Assembly (NCBI GenBank): GCA_963693365.1
Contig: CAVNZM010000017.1
Location: forward strand, 806,001 to 870,000
Direction of reading: 5' to 3'
DNA: 64,000 nucleotides
Source of the DNA: Amoebidium appalachense
Taxonomy: Eukaryota; Ichthyosporea
How positions within the stretch are numbered: the stretch's first letter is position 1; the number at the start of each line of letters is the position of its first letter. The translations under genes were made by a program, and so were the position numbers. The notes under the pieces are model-generated. The model made no database searches. It was not told the DNA's origin and saw only the letters and a program-made list of their open reading frames with translations. Below, in pieces: positions 1-10,104 of the stretch.

Positions 1-44
1 TTTTTTTTTTAAAGGGGCTCCCCTCGGGACACTCGGTATCAGCT

Positions 45-98
<54 letters not shown>

Positions 99-102
99 TG
101 CG

Positions 103-1662
103 CTATAATTTTGTAGTGATGTGTTTCTCAAGCCAATCAATGCATCTAATAAACAGGTCGTAGTTACGCGTGTTTAGTATAAAATCAAGGATGTTGTAAT
201 TTACAGGTAGGCTATCTTTCTGGGTGTCTGTTGTGAATGTGACGTGTGTGTGTTGCGGTATTATGTGGTCTATCAAACTACATTTGGCGATACATGACCG
301 GTTAAACTGGTGTGTGTGTGTGTTGTTTGGGCATGCAAATGATGCCACCTTATACTTATTAGATCTCCACTGTATAGCACGTGTACAGTAAAAGCGTGGT
401 AATTGATCAATAATACCATCAGCTAGAGAAAGACCAGTTCTACAGGAAGGTAATATGTATTTAGGTGTTATACATTTGCGAGTGCCATATTTGGCAATAT
501 GGTTGAGGCGGTCAGTATATATAAAACGAGACATAAGGCTTAGTTTTTCAAGGTGTATGCTTTCATCGGGTCTAGTGTCGTGTGGTATCTTTTTCCATTT
601 GTTATATTGCGTGATTATCTTGTGATTGTGTACATGTTTAATAAGTAAGTGGCAGTCCAAAGTCACACACACACTATTGCGGGGTTTATTTGTATTTGTG
701 CCCAGGGGAGAAGGGGAGAGAGAGGGGAGGAAAGAGGGGAGAGGTGAGGAGGGGACAGGTCGGATAGAGAAGAGAGGGTGGGAGGGCAAATACTTCTTTA
801 AGCGGCTTATGTGCTTATTGAATTTCAGCGCGAGATAGGATACTCTAGCAGCTATTGGGACCAGACCATATATCGAGAGCGTTACAGGCCCAGGTTTACA
901 ACAGTTGTTAGATAGAAAGGAGGCAACTTCTGCTTCAAGGAAATTTGCCAAGGGTTTAAGCGCTCTAGTTCTCTCTTTCTTGATCCAAGCGGCGAGAAGG
1001 GGTAAACCATATTCACATGCCGGGAAGACAAAAGTGCGAATAAATGTAAGTCTAATAGAAGGATGGAGGGGTGTGTCTTTAAAAATATTAGCCGAGAAGA
1101 AAGCTAACCGCTTACGAGCCAACTCTACCCTCTTTTCGACCATATGGGGAAACATAACACCAACAGAATCAACCGGAACACCAAGATATTTGTATTCTGG
1201 AACTATAGGTACAGGTTTAGATGATAATGTAAATGTGTGTAAATTGTTAGCTATATCAGGTACAAGAACACCACATTTGTCTATGTTAAGGATCATAAGG
1301 TTTGCCTTGCACCACTCTGACACTACATCGAACAATCTTTGCAGGCGTCTAGGGGTACGGGCAAGGAGGGACAGATCATCAGCATAGAGAAGTGCAGGCG
1401 GAAAGTTATTAATAGGGTCATCGTTTTCGGCGTAAATCTTGACAGCCAAATCATCTATAAATAGGTTAGGGGTTTACGCTGTTTACTCGAGGCAAAGAGA
1501 ACCAGTCTCAGGTATGGGGGGGGGGTTTTGCTCGGAATATCCCCTCAGCGGTATATCATGATCACGTACATAGATGTCGGGTGGTGACTATATATCAGGG
1601 TTTACTTTCTCTACGAGACACCATAAAGACTACAAGGAGAAATCAATTAGTTGGGGTTCCCC

Positions 1663-1700
<38 letters not shown>

Positions 1701-3529
1701 AAGGGGCTAAGCAATGAACCCTGCAAGAGACCTCTAGTACGAGCAAAACCATATGAAAGATGCCCATTAACCACAGCTCTACCATAGGTTTGAGACAAGA
1801 GTGCTTCTAACAGAACACCAATGCAGTGTGGTACACCCCGTGCAGCAAGCTTTTCCCATAGGAGACCAGGGGAGACAGAATCGTAAGCAGTTTTCCAATC
1901 AATAAAGCCAACATATTGTGCACCAACTTGCATAGAATCGTGCAGTGCCATTATTTGAACATAACATGAATTGTTTTTACGAAAAGCGGATTGGCATGGG
2001 TGTATGTGAAGAATAGATTGAAACCTAGGGTGATGTGCAAATAACCTAAGTAAGCAAGCTTCAAAGAATCCACGAACAACCTGGGTTAGTGTAATGGGGC
2101 GAAAGGATGATATGGGGCCCTCAGAGTCCTTCTTAACTATGGGGATCACTAAGGTATTTAACCAAGATGACGGGACATGTCCACATTTAACACACCAAGA
2201 AAAGAGAGAACTTAACATGATAGTAAGATCAGGTTTAATAGCACGATCACTTTCCTTTTGTGGGTAGGAGGGAACAAGGATTTTAAGAAACCCAGCAGGG
2301 AGTCCATCAGGTCCACAAGACTTACTAGAGCTATAACTAGATATCACAGACCATATGGCATCGGGACTGAAAAAGGGGAGGATCGATTCTATGGGGATAG
2401 ATGGGTCTACAGGCCACACAATAGGTTTCTGAGCGAGGGTCCTATCTTTAAACAGTTCCGAGAAATACTTATCAGAGTCTATGAGGGGGTCTCCAGTGGT
2501 ATCACCAATAATACGAGCAGGGGGGCCAAATCGATTCATACTAGCAAGCCGGCGCAAGCTTTCCTTTTGAGACAGGGGTTCACCTAGTCTAGCGGGAGTG
2601 GTGTTTGGTAACAAGAGAGCATCGGGATATTCCTTCCTACCACCGCCAGCATAATCACCGAGATCTATCAAATCATCAACAATAAAGTTAGTGCATGTAT
2701 CTAGTACGAGATGTGAATCTGGCCTGGCTTGTGCAGATTCTAATAGGCGCATATATATAGGGTGTTTCGTAGCATAGCATACACATACATCAACTCTACC
2801 CCACTGTGACTTAAGCTGGGATAGACGGAGGCGAAAGGTGGGAGGAGGAGGGGGGAGCAGATCAAGGGAGATCTTAGGTAGGAAAAGGATAGGAGAGTGG
2901 TCAGATGACCTAGAGAGGTTAGGAGGGAGAGAGAGTTTTGACATGGTTGATGGCCAAAAGGCCACTCCCCAGTCGGTGTTGTGGGCATGGGATATTTGAG
3001 GGAACCGCAAAGTGTGACTTTGGACATACCTTGCTAAAGGGATAGCACGCTCCGGGGGCTTAGATGGATACCCGACACTCACTTGCAGTGTGTCTGTGTG
3101 GTGGAGTCGCGTGTTAAAATCACCTAAAATAACAGTGGACATTCAAGTTGGTAACTGTGACAACTCGTGAATCAATTCGACAACCGACATAGATGGTGGG
3201 TAATATACAAAAGTAAAAACATTAGAAAGAAACTCTATAGAAACCGAGAATTCCGTTTTTGCTACCGGTTTGCACTTCACTCTCACGTGTGGTGCGGCAA
3301 GTACAATAATGCCTCGGTTTTTCGCGTAACCGGGGTGTGTGGATGTGTCGACCGATGTAGAGTTGAATTTGTGGTGGTTTTTAAACTGTGTTTCGCAAAT
3401 CACTGTAAACGTGTGGTTGTTTGTCTGTTGTTGTATGTAGCTGATTTTATCGTCGAGTGTCCCGGGGGGGAGGCCCTTTTGGGGGCCCAGTGTCCGAGCA
3501 TTCCAGAAGAAGAAGGATAAATTAGGCAT
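103..3529 (-). pseudogene. LINE ORF2: endonuclease plus reverse transcriptase, broken
   Basis: The minus-strand frame starts at ATG 3529. The N-terminal third is an exonuclease/endonuclease/phosphatase-type endonuclease (an FFWNAR start and a later ILGDFN motif). An in-frame TGA at 3145-3143 splits it just before ILGDFN; the frame itself is unchanged. Reverse transcriptase motifs follow: SCGPDGLPAGF, motif A (FIDWKTAYDSV) and motif B (GLLQGSLLSPFL). The frame then runs into an A-run (minus strand) and an insertion at about 1468-1694, and resumes with NLFIDDLAV and motif C YADDLSLL at about 1385, ending at 103. The in-frame stop and the insertion both inactivate it. Confidence 0.85.
1468..1694. 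mobile_element. About 225-bp insertion in the LINE reverse transcriptase
   Basis: The RT coding frame stops inside motif B (at 1695) and picks up again at about 1475 with no lost residues, so the intervening segment is inserted. On the plus strand it ends in a T-run of about 32 bases (1663-1694), or starts with an A-run on the minus strand. It contains a short G-run (1517-1526) and no ORF. A small retroposed (SINE-like) sequence is possible, but I see no clear A/B box or target-site duplication. Confidence 0.5.
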
Positions 3530-4706
3530 CGGTTTGGTCCGACACCTGTGGGGTTGGTTCCCACTTGTCGCTTACGGGGTCGTATGCACGACCTTCCGCC
3601 AGCGCGAACAGTTCGCAGAAGAGCTCGATTTCCATCTCGCATCGGCGTTTGCGCTCGAGCAGTTTCTCACCAGAAAACATTGGTTCCTTCGTGTCCGTGT
3701 CTATCACGCTCGTAGCATCGTTTTCCAACTTTGCGAGGAACTCTTTTGCCTTGCTGATGCGTACACGACAACGTGTGGCGCACGCATTCTTAGCAGACAC
3801 TTTACGTTCTTTGTCTGCTTTCTGAATGTTTTCCGGCGCGCATGGGTCGTAGCTTGGGAGGTGGGTGAAGAAGCTTCCACACCCCTTTGTCGCGTCACGG
3901 ATGAACGCACGGTTATAGTCGCCCCGTACTGCTACTTCCAGCACATCGTATCCAATGAAGGACAGACAAAGGATGCGAGAGCACCGGAAGCCGAGAGCCT
4001 TGAAGATGGACCACATGGCCCTGTGTGGGCGTCTGCCGTGCTTGACTTTGAAATACACCCTCTCATATTTGGGTGGGATGTTGATGTTACCGTTTGCTTG
4101 GGTGTTCCCCTTAGCCGGCGGTTTGGGAGGGGAGTTGCGGCGGTACTCGTTGCCTGCAAGAATGCTGGCATATGTTTCCTTGGCAATTTGGCGGAGCTCG
4201 GGTGTTTTACGAGAGTTCGCATATTCTAGGAACTCTGCCGGGAGCTGTGCTTCCGGTCCTGTGTTGTTTTGTGTTGGGGTGGAAATGTCTCCGTCGCGAG
4301 ATGTTTGCTCATGAGTTTTGGGGTTTTGCGATCCACTAATGTTTAGCTGGGCTGTGAGTGAATCAATGGTGAGCTTGAGTTGGGTATTTTCTGTTTGGAG
4401 TTTTTCTATCATGTTCTTGAGTGGTAACAGCTCATTTAGCTGTTTCTTAACGAGGGCAAGTTCTGCCAGTACTGTATCAACCGAAAGTTTCGGCATGGTT
4501 GTTATTGTGTTTCTACGGAGTGGTGTGGTGTTATTCTGAATGGGTAGTGTATTGTAAATAGGTGTTGCGCTTAGTCTAAGGCGATGTTTTTCTGGTTGTG
4601 CATCTGTGGTAGGTGTATCTGCTGGACGTTTTAATGGTTGCACATGTGTGATGGGTGTAGATGGAACTTTGAAAGAGGTTCTGAAACGATTATAGGCATG
4701 TGCCAT
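3522..4706 (-). CDS. LINE ORF1 protein, coiled coil
   Basis: A 394-residue open frame. Residues about 70-125 have heptad-like Leu/Ile spacing (for example LAELALVKKQLNELLPL), predicting a coiled coil as in LINE ORF1 nucleic-acid-binding trimers. The C-terminal half is rich in basic residues and Cys (FRCSR, CATRCRVR), and an RRM-like fold is possible but not provable by eye. There is no CCHC knuckle. The start is the first ATG after the leader. The stop TAA overlaps the ORF2 ATG in the 8-nt string ATGCCTAA on the minus strand, an arrangement that suits termination-reinitiation of ORF2. The frame is intact although ORF2 is not. Confidence 0.7.
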   Translation of the reverse strand: MAHAYNRFRTSFKVPSTPITHVQPLKRPADTPTTDAQPEKHRLRLSATPIYNTLPIQNNTTPLRRNTITTMPKLSVDTVLAELALVKKQLNELLPLKNMIEKLQTENTQLKLTIDSLTAQLNISGSQNPKTHEQTSRDGDISTPTQNNTGPEAQLPAEFLEYANSRKTPELRQIAKETYASILAGNEYRRNSPPKPPAKGNTQANGNINIPPKYERVYFKVKHGRRPHRAMWSIFKALGFRCSRILCLSFIGYDVLEVAVRGDYNRAFIRDATKGCGSFFTHLPSYDPCAPENIQKADKERKVSAKNACATRCRVRISKAKEFLAKLENDATSVIDTDTKEPMFSGEKLLERKRRCEMEIELFCELFALAEGRAYDPVSDKWEPTPQVSDQTDA

Positions 4707-4812
4707 GACATGGATGGGGGTGTTCCCCGGCCCTTAGGGCCACGGATGGCCTGGTTTAGGGGTGGATGCGCGAAGGATACTATTTATTAGCAGATAATAA
4801 AAAGCGACATTT

Positions 4813-4860
4813 GAATCGATGTGTGCGACTGAATCGATGTGTGCGACTGAATCGATGTAT
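4813..4860. repeat. Three tandem copies of an 18-bp unit
   Basis: The unit GAATCGATGTGTGCGACT is repeated almost three times in the leader region between the LINE ORF1 start and the gypsy LTR, the last copy being partial (GAATCGATGTAT). Confidence 0.85.
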
Positions 4861-4896
4861 TCATATAGTACTACATAGTTGGAGCAAACTGTCTTT

Positions 4897-5343
4897 TGTA
4901 AATATTGGCAAGTTCTGATAGTGTATGCTGCCAAACGTATTTATATATTTCGATGACAGAGGAAAGGGGGGAGGGAGGGGGGAGGGAGATAGTATGAAAT
5001 GTAGAATTAGACTCTGCGGTGCCACTAGGGGAAGGGTGAGGGGTGAGACTTGGATAAATACATTAGTTGAGTAGATCGACTTAGCTCGTGCAGGCGCACG
5101 ATAAAAGTAGATCGGAATGTTAATGGAATGTGGCATCGTAGGGGGCCAGGTGATGATGATCTTGTAGGGCACGGCCTTGATGGCCACAGTCGTTACTTAG
5201 ACTCATTCCGTTCGGATCTAAGTTGCCCGTCGGAGCCTGGTCTTAATAAACTTTACCGTTTTTCTGTACACGTTCGTTCCTTTTCGTGTGTGTACACTTA
5301 GTAGAGTGCCGCGTCTCTAGTACACATATATTAGGATACGACA
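4897..5343 (+). repeat. 5-prime LTR of the gypsy element
   Basis: It begins TGTAAATATTGG and ends GGATACGACA, so it has canonical TG...CA termini. An AATAAA lies at 5245-5250. The 3-prime copy is the same except for a one-base difference in a G-rich tract and a G/A change near the end. The sequence after the LTR (from 5344) is not an obvious iMet primer-binding site. Confidence 0.92.
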
Positions 5344-5374
5344 AGCTACACCCCCTAAAGAGCCGGGCATCGTC

Positions 5375-6316
5375 GTGGGTCCTCAAAACAGCGTCGAGGT
5401 GGTATGGCATGAATGTTTGTGGGGTGACTCTACCAAAGGTATGAATGGTGTGAATGTTTTGTGGTTGGGGGAGGTTCCCCAGCCACAAGTGGATGGTCTC
5501 AGTGTTTCTTGTCCCAACCCGGTGTTTGTTCTCACCACACCGGAGGGGGTTTCTGTGCCATTGTTTCCGGGAGGGGGGGGGACACACACGAGTAAAGGGG
5601 GAAGGGGGGGGAAGGCACAGACACGTAGAAACACACCACCACAACAACATACGACGGTTGCAGACACACCTACACCCACACACACACACACACATACACC
5701 AAACACACACACACCACCCACCCACACATCACACCCACACACTCCACCACCACCCACACCACATACACACCCCACCCCACCCGTGCAGGCACCACAGGTA
5801 GGTATGTTGCACGTAGGTATCGAGGGTGTGAGTCTTCGTGGGCAGGGATTGGGTGTGAGTGATGATGTGTTGCTTGAATTGGAGGAGGATTTAGGTGGTT
5901 TTAGCCGGCATTATATAGACGTATGGTTAGCTGATGGTAAGTTGAAGGCTGTTGCTTTGCTCGATGGAGGGGCTCAGGTTAATTGTGTGCATGCTTCGTT
6001 TATTCGTCGTTTTAATCAGGCCGGGGGGGAAATTCCTATTTTAGATGCTTCTAGCACAGCCTTAGGTAGTGCTAATAATAGTAGTATGTCTGTGGAAGGT
6101 GTTTGTGTGTTGCCGTGTGAGATAGGTGGCCAGGCTATGCATATTGCTTGTTATGTGGTTAAGGATTTAGCTCAAAGTGTTTTGTTGGGAGCCCCATTTT
6201 TCCGTAGACATGTGAATGCTTTGTTTGAACGCACGAATGTTTTAGAATTGCAGTCCGGCATTAAATTAAAACCCATGATGGGCTCGACGGTTATCAGTCT
6301 GGTGCTAGAACGGTAG
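5375..6316 (+). CDS. Gypsy gag-protease region with retropepsin-like domain
   Basis: The frame is open from before 5375 and its true start is unclear; the first ATG is about 22 codons in. Residues about 75-145 are low complexity (Pro/His/Thr). A retroviral-type aspartic protease follows: ALLDGGAQVNCV near 5960 is the active-site loop and LLGAPFF near 6187 is the second hydrophobic-Gly motif. The usual Asp-Thr/Ser-Gly is Asp-Gly-Gly here, which is unusual. I see no capsid major homology region or CCHC knuckle, so gag looks short or lost. The frame ends at 6316 and the RT frame overlaps it in the -1 register from about 6265. Confidence 0.7.
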   Translation: MGPQNSVEVVWHECLWGDSTKGMNGVNVLWLGEVPQPQVDGLSVSCPNPVFVLTTPEGVSVPLFPGGGGTHTSKGGRGGKAQTRRNTPPQQHTTVADTPTPTHTHTHTPNTHTPPTHTSHPHTPPPPTPHTHPTPPVQAPQVGMLHVGIEGVSLRGQGLGVSDDVLLELEEDLGGFSRHYIDVWLADGKLKAVALLDGGAQVNCVHASFIRRFNQAGGEIPILDASSTALGSANNSSMSVEGVCVLPCEIGGQAMHIACYVVKDLAQSVLLGAPFFRRHVNALFERTNVLELQSGIKLKPMMGSTVISLVLER

Positions 6317-8580
6317 CTGAAGTAGTAATCGAGCCTTATCAGTGCCAAACGGTACGTGTCCGGGCCGGCAATCATGTTAGGATAGGGGATTTAGGGGTTT
6401 TTACTCCGAAAACCCCATTTCAGGAGGTGGCTCAATGGACCCTTAGTAGGGTATGGCCGGATAAGACAATAGAAATAGAATTAGTGAATCCGGGCATCGA
6501 GCCTATAGTGATTAGGTCAGGTGTTTCCGTCGGTAGTTTCACTAATGAGATTGGTAGTATAGAGGTCTCTCTTATTACCCAAAAGGAGGATGCCGGCTCG
6601 AAGGGTGACTCAGGAGGAGGGGGAACAACTTTATTAAACGTTAGCCACCAAAATGTCACCCGACACGATGGGGGGGGGGACCGGGACAGCACCGGTCCCA
6701 CTCCCCCGACCCCCAAGAGGAAGGAGGGTCACCCCGGGTGTGAGAATGTGCAGGCAGGGGGGGACTCGGGTGTTGGTCTAACCCGTGGATCTGACGGGTT
6801 AACCAACACCGTGGGGGGCAGGGTGGCCACAGACCTGGCCCCCCACATACATGCACTAACTCATCAGGAATTGCCCGGGGGCATGGGTGTGCCGGGGGGA
6901 GGGGGGGGTGCTAAGGGTGACCGCCTATATCCGGAGGTACCTCCACCTCACCCCGAGCAGCACCGATGTAATACAGGAGGTGAAATGTTAAGTGGCACTC
7001 CGGTGAATAAGGATGCATCCACTTGTGATGGGGGTAACCCGGAGTTAGTATTGCCGTTTGGTATGAAGGAGGGGGATTGGACGGTAGAACAGAAAAAATT
7101 GCTAGCTAAGTTATTTGATAGGACTCGGTTTGCATTTCTGGCCGATGATAACGAAGTAGGCTTCGTTAAAGGGTTTGAAATGCAGATCGACACAGGTGAT
7201 AATAGGCCGGTAGTGATGCCTAGCTATAGAATGGAGCAGTATAAATTGTCGGATGCGCTAATAATAGTGAGTGATATGTTCAAGTTAAAAAAGGGTCATG
7301 TAGAGCATAGTTCGAGTCCGTGGAGAAGTCCGGTACTATTGGTTAAGAAGCCCGACGGGTCTTGGCGTCTAGTGAACGATTACAGGGCTCTGAATCGGAT
7401 CACTAAGGCAGACCAATGGCCTCTCCCTAACATAGACGAGCAGCTTTCACAGCTGCACGGCTATACTCACTTTGCTAAACTTGATTTAAAAGCAGCTTTT
7501 TGGCAGATAAGGTTGGAGGAGAGCAGCAAGGAGAAGACTGCCTTTGCACTGGGTGACCAGCTGTTCCAGTACAAGGTGGTGCCAATGGGTTTGCTCTCCT
7601 CTCCAGCTATGTTGTGCCGGGTAATGTATAAAATTCTCCACCCTCATTTGGATGTATGCCACCCTTATTTGGATGATGTTTTAATTAAAGGTAGGTCGTT
7701 TGAGGAGTTAGTTAATAATTGTGAAAAAGTATTTTTAGCTTTGGGTGAGTCTGGTCTTCGTATTAGCGGTAGCAAGACTGTGATTGGTGTGCCGGAGGTT
7801 AAGTTTTTAGGTCATATTGTGTCTAGTAATGGTCTTGCCCCTGATCCGGAGAAAATCCGGGCCATAGTTGAGTGGCCCCGTCCTCAGACTGTCACTCAAC
7901 TAAGGCAATTTTTAGGTTTAACTAATTATCTTCGTCGTTATATTAAGGATTATAGTATGCTTGCTTTGCCGTTAACTAGTCAGACGGGGGGGGAGAAGAA
8001 GAATAGAATAGATTGGAATGTTGATGCTGTTTCTGCTTTCGAAAAGCTTAAGTTAGCTTTGCAATCTTCGAGTATGCTTGTTCATCCTGATTTTTCGGCC
8101 GGGGGGGGGATGTTTAAAGTTCGGTGTGATGCAAGTAAGGTTGCTGAGGGGGCCGTGTTATATCAAGTGCAGGAGGGGCAGGATAGGGTGATTGCTTATG
8201 CTAGTCGTTCATTTAGTAAAAGTGAACGTAGATATAGCAATCCAGAGAGAGAGTCCCATGCTATCTTTTGGGCAGTCTCACAGGCATGGAGGTATATACT
8301 CGCAGGCAGGACGTTTGAGGTCTACACCGACCACAAGCCCTGCCTAGCCATGGCCGGCACCACTCGTCTGGTCAACGAGAGGATGCAGAAGTGGGCCGCG
8401 GCTCTCGGTGAGTTCTCCTATAAATTGTTTTATGCCAAGGGTGAAACAATGGTTGACTGTGATGCTCTCTCTCGTGCTGCTTATATTTTGTTTGAAGAAG
8501 AGAAGGAGGGGGAGGGGGGGGCTAGTGAGAGACGGGGGGGGAGGGGGGAAGGGGGGGGGAGAGTGAGCAGAAAGGAATAG
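6265..8580 (+). CDS. Gypsy reverse transcriptase-RNase H
   Basis: Coding clearly extends upstream of the first NTG codon (6427) to about 6265, where it overlaps the protease frame. Residues 75-190 (from 6427) are a Gly/Pro-rich linker with many G-runs. The RT has LVKKPDGSWRLVNDYRALN, FAKLDLKAAFWQIRL, QYKVVPMGL and the catalytic YLDD (about 7666-7677). RNase H follows with KVRCDAS, NPERESHA and YTDHKPC, supplying the Asp-Glu-Asp set. The frame closes in a low-complexity Glu/Gly/Arg tail. No stop interrupts RT or RNase H, so this part looks intact. Confidence 0.9.
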   Translation: MKTHDGLDGYQSGARTVAEVVIEPYQCQTVRVRAGNHVRIGDLGVFTPKTPFQEVAQWTLSRVWPDKTIEIELVNPGIEPIVIRSGVSVGSFTNEIGSIEVSLITQKEDAGSKGDSGGGGTTLLNVSHQNVTRHDGGGDRDSTGPTPPTPKRKEGHPGCENVQAGGDSGVGLTRGSDGLTNTVGGRVATDLAPHIHALTHQELPGGMGVPGGGGGAKGDRLYPEVPPPHPEQHRCNTGGEMLSGTPVNKDASTCDGGNPELVLPFGMKEGDWTVEQKKLLAKLFDRTRFAFLADDNEVGFVKGFEMQIDTGDNRPVVMPSYRMEQYKLSDALIIVSDMFKLKKGHVEHSSSPWRSPVLLVKKPDGSWRLVNDYRALNRITKADQWPLPNIDEQLSQLHGYTHFAKLDLKAAFWQIRLEESSKEKTAFALGDQLFQYKVVPMGLLSSPAMLCRVMYKILHPHLDVCHPYLDDVLIKGRSFEELVNNCEKVFLALGESGLRISGSKTVIGVPEVKFLGHIVSSNGLAPDPEKIRAIVEWPRPQTVTQLRQFLGLTNYLRRYIKDYSMLALPLTSQTGGEKKNRIDWNVDAVSAFEKLKLALQSSSMLVHPDFSAGGGMFKVRCDASKVAEGAVLYQVQEGQDRVIAYASRSFSKSERRYSNPERESHAIFWAVSQAWRYILAGRTFEVYTDHKPCLAMAGTTRLVNERMQKWAAALGEFSYKLFYAKGETMVDCDALSRAAYILFEEEKEGEGGASERRGGRGEGGGRVSRKE

Positions 8581-8656
8581 ATGCTGTGTCTGTTGATGTG
8601 TCTTCTTGGGTTCCGGGGTTGCTTGCTTATAAGTGTAGGAGAGGGGGGGGAGGTAT

Positions 8657-9124
8657 TTGTCAGTGTCTGAGGTCGGGACCGAGTCTCATGGCTCGGCCCC
8701 TGCCTTAGCACCTACGGCTTTGATCTTAGCTCAGGAGGAAGATGTGTTGATTGGTCTGGTTAAGAATTATTTAAAGGGGCCGGTTGATTCGATTAAATTT
8801 AAAAATAAAAGGCAGATGATTAAGGTAGCTAAGTTAGCAAAAATGTGTCAGGTAGAGCAGGATTTAGTTTATCATTGTTCTGGGCCAGACGGACACCGAG
8901 TTTGGGTCCCGACGGCACTTGTGCCTGAGGTTTTGCATATGGTGCATGAGCATCCCATGGCTGGTCATTTAGGTGTAAATAGGACGTTGCTTCGTGTTAA
9001 TCGTTCGTATTTTTGGCCGGGTATGAGTAGGGAGGTGAGGGATTATGTGTTGTCATGCATGCATTGTCAGGAAAGGAATGAGAGTCCCCACTCTCGTTCC
9101 CGCCCGTCGTTTATTATAGGTTAG
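8657..9124 (+). pseudogene. Gypsy integrase zinc-binding domain, core deleted
   Basis: The H2C2 finger is clear: HEHPMAGHLGVNRTL, then SYFWPGM, then CMHC. After CMHCQERN a gypsy integrase would normally continue for about 150 residues with the DDE catalytic core. Here the sequence passes within about 12 codons to a stop at 9124, and in another frame straight to a GPY/F-like segment. The whole catalytic core is therefore missing, most simply by internal deletion near 9100-9120. Confidence 0.8.
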
Positions 9125-9260
9125 GTCCGACGGAATATAAGGTGCAGAGGTTAGATAATGAGAGTGATGTTAGATTTTATAATGTAGATGATATAAAGGA
9201 ATATTATGATAGGGCCCTTAGGGTTAAACGGCCGGACTCTCCGAGGGCCGTCGAGTGTTA
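9121..9260 (+). pseudogene. Integrase C-terminal (GPY/F-like) fragment
   Basis: In the frame starting at 9121 the peptide begins LGPTEYKVQRLDNESDV and ends at a TAG about 46 codons later (9259). The LGP-x-x-Y start followed by a small beta-rich stretch fits the GPY/F module between integrase core and chromodomain in chromoviruses. It is in a different frame from both the zinc finger and the chromodomain. Confidence 0.45.
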
Positions 9261-9707
9261 GATGCATTCACCCCCGACTATGACGGGTCGGTGGATGTAT
9301 CGGAGGCTGCAGTAGATAAAATTATGGATAAAAAGGTTATCGAAGGTAAGGAAGGTAAGGTAAATTATTATTTAATTCGTTTTGAGGGAGGTTATCAGGA
9401 AGATCAGTGGTTGCCTGAGTTTCATTTGGATTGCCCGTTTTCTATTCGTGCTTATGAGGCTAGATTAGTGCAGAGGGAGTTGCCTAGTGCTCCCTCTAGG
9501 CCAAAGAGAGTTATTCCTCAGTTTAATCGTGGTTTGAAAAAGTCGACGGGGGAGGGGGCCGGGGGGGGAGTGATGCAAATACACGTAGACACACGGGGGG
9601 AGGGGGAGGGGGGGGAGGAGACCGAGGAGGAGTGTGAACGTAGTCGTAGGAATTTAATTTATTATCATAGGTGTCTCCGTAGGTATCAAGCTTATGGTGT
9701 AGATTAA
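9255..9707 (+). CDS. Gypsy integrase chromodomain tail
   Basis: Residues about 13-55 read as a chromodomain: VDKIMDKKVIEG, then YYLIRFEGGYQEDQWLPEFHL, with the aromatic and acidic positions expected of the fold. It is followed by a basic linker and Gly/Glu-rich low complexity. In chromoviruses this module directs integration to particular chromatin. Here it is out of frame with the upstream integrase pieces. Confidence 0.75.
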   Translation: MLDAFTPDYDGSVDVSEAAVDKIMDKKVIEGKEGKVNYYLIRFEGGYQEDQWLPEFHLDCPFSIRAYEARLVQRELPSAPSRPKRVIPQFNRGLKKSTGEGAGGGVMQIHVDTRGEGEGGEETEEECERSRRNLIYYHRCLRRYQAYGVD

Positions 9708-10104
9708 TTTATTATTTTTCTTCGTAATTTATTTAATTTTATTTTTTTTGGGAGACTGATTAGTCTATGTCTTTCTAATTAGGGGGTGTTAGATGTAATG
9801 TGACTGAGGTGGGACTCAGCTTTTCCGGGGGCCGGGGGGGGAGTTGACATATACTAATCCGTCTCAGCAGATTAGCCTAAGTCTACGATCGAGATCGGGG
9901 GGGGGGGGGGGGGGCGGGTCCACAGATCATCAAGATCAAGACCGAGGCCTCAAGAAAGCTGTGCAGCTGCGTGCATCATCTTGCCTCTGCCGGCGCAGGG
10001 CAGGACCACGTCAGCTGGGACAGCCGACCAATAGAATTCTAATTAGTGTGTAGGATAGATCGTAGGAGGACTTAGGAATGTGATTGTTCGGGCAGAAGCC
10101 CTTT
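9708..10104 (+). other. Gypsy 3-prime untranslated region
   Basis: Non-coding stretch between the chromodomain stop and the 3-prime LTR. It holds an 18-base G-run (about 9897-9914) and no recognisable gene. Confidence 0.6.

Larger units (their letters stand above)
1..4896 (-). mobile_element. Decayed non-LTR (LINE-type) retrotransposon
   Basis: Read on the minus strand the element has a 5-prime leader (about 4896-4707), ORF1 (4706-3522), ORF2 with endonuclease and reverse transcriptase (3529-103), then a (CA)n stretch (about 100-45) and a short unique tail that ends in an A-run at the window edge. ORF1 then an EN-RT ORF2 and an A-rich 3-prime end is the standard plan of L1-like LINEs. No RNase H domain is evident. 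ORF2 is broken by an in-frame TGA and by an insertion, so this copy cannot be autonomous. The left end may continue outside the window, and the 5-prime boundary is unclear because the gypsy LTR begins right next to it. Confidence 0.85.

Noticed and set aside
1-45. Telomere or chromosome-end signal at the left edge
   Set aside because: The T-run is the A-tail of the minus-strand LINE; no telomeric repeat is present.
5375-5801. Second-frame ORFs (plus and minus) over the gag region
   Set aside because: Overlap CA-rich low complexity; the protease frame is the one with family motifs.
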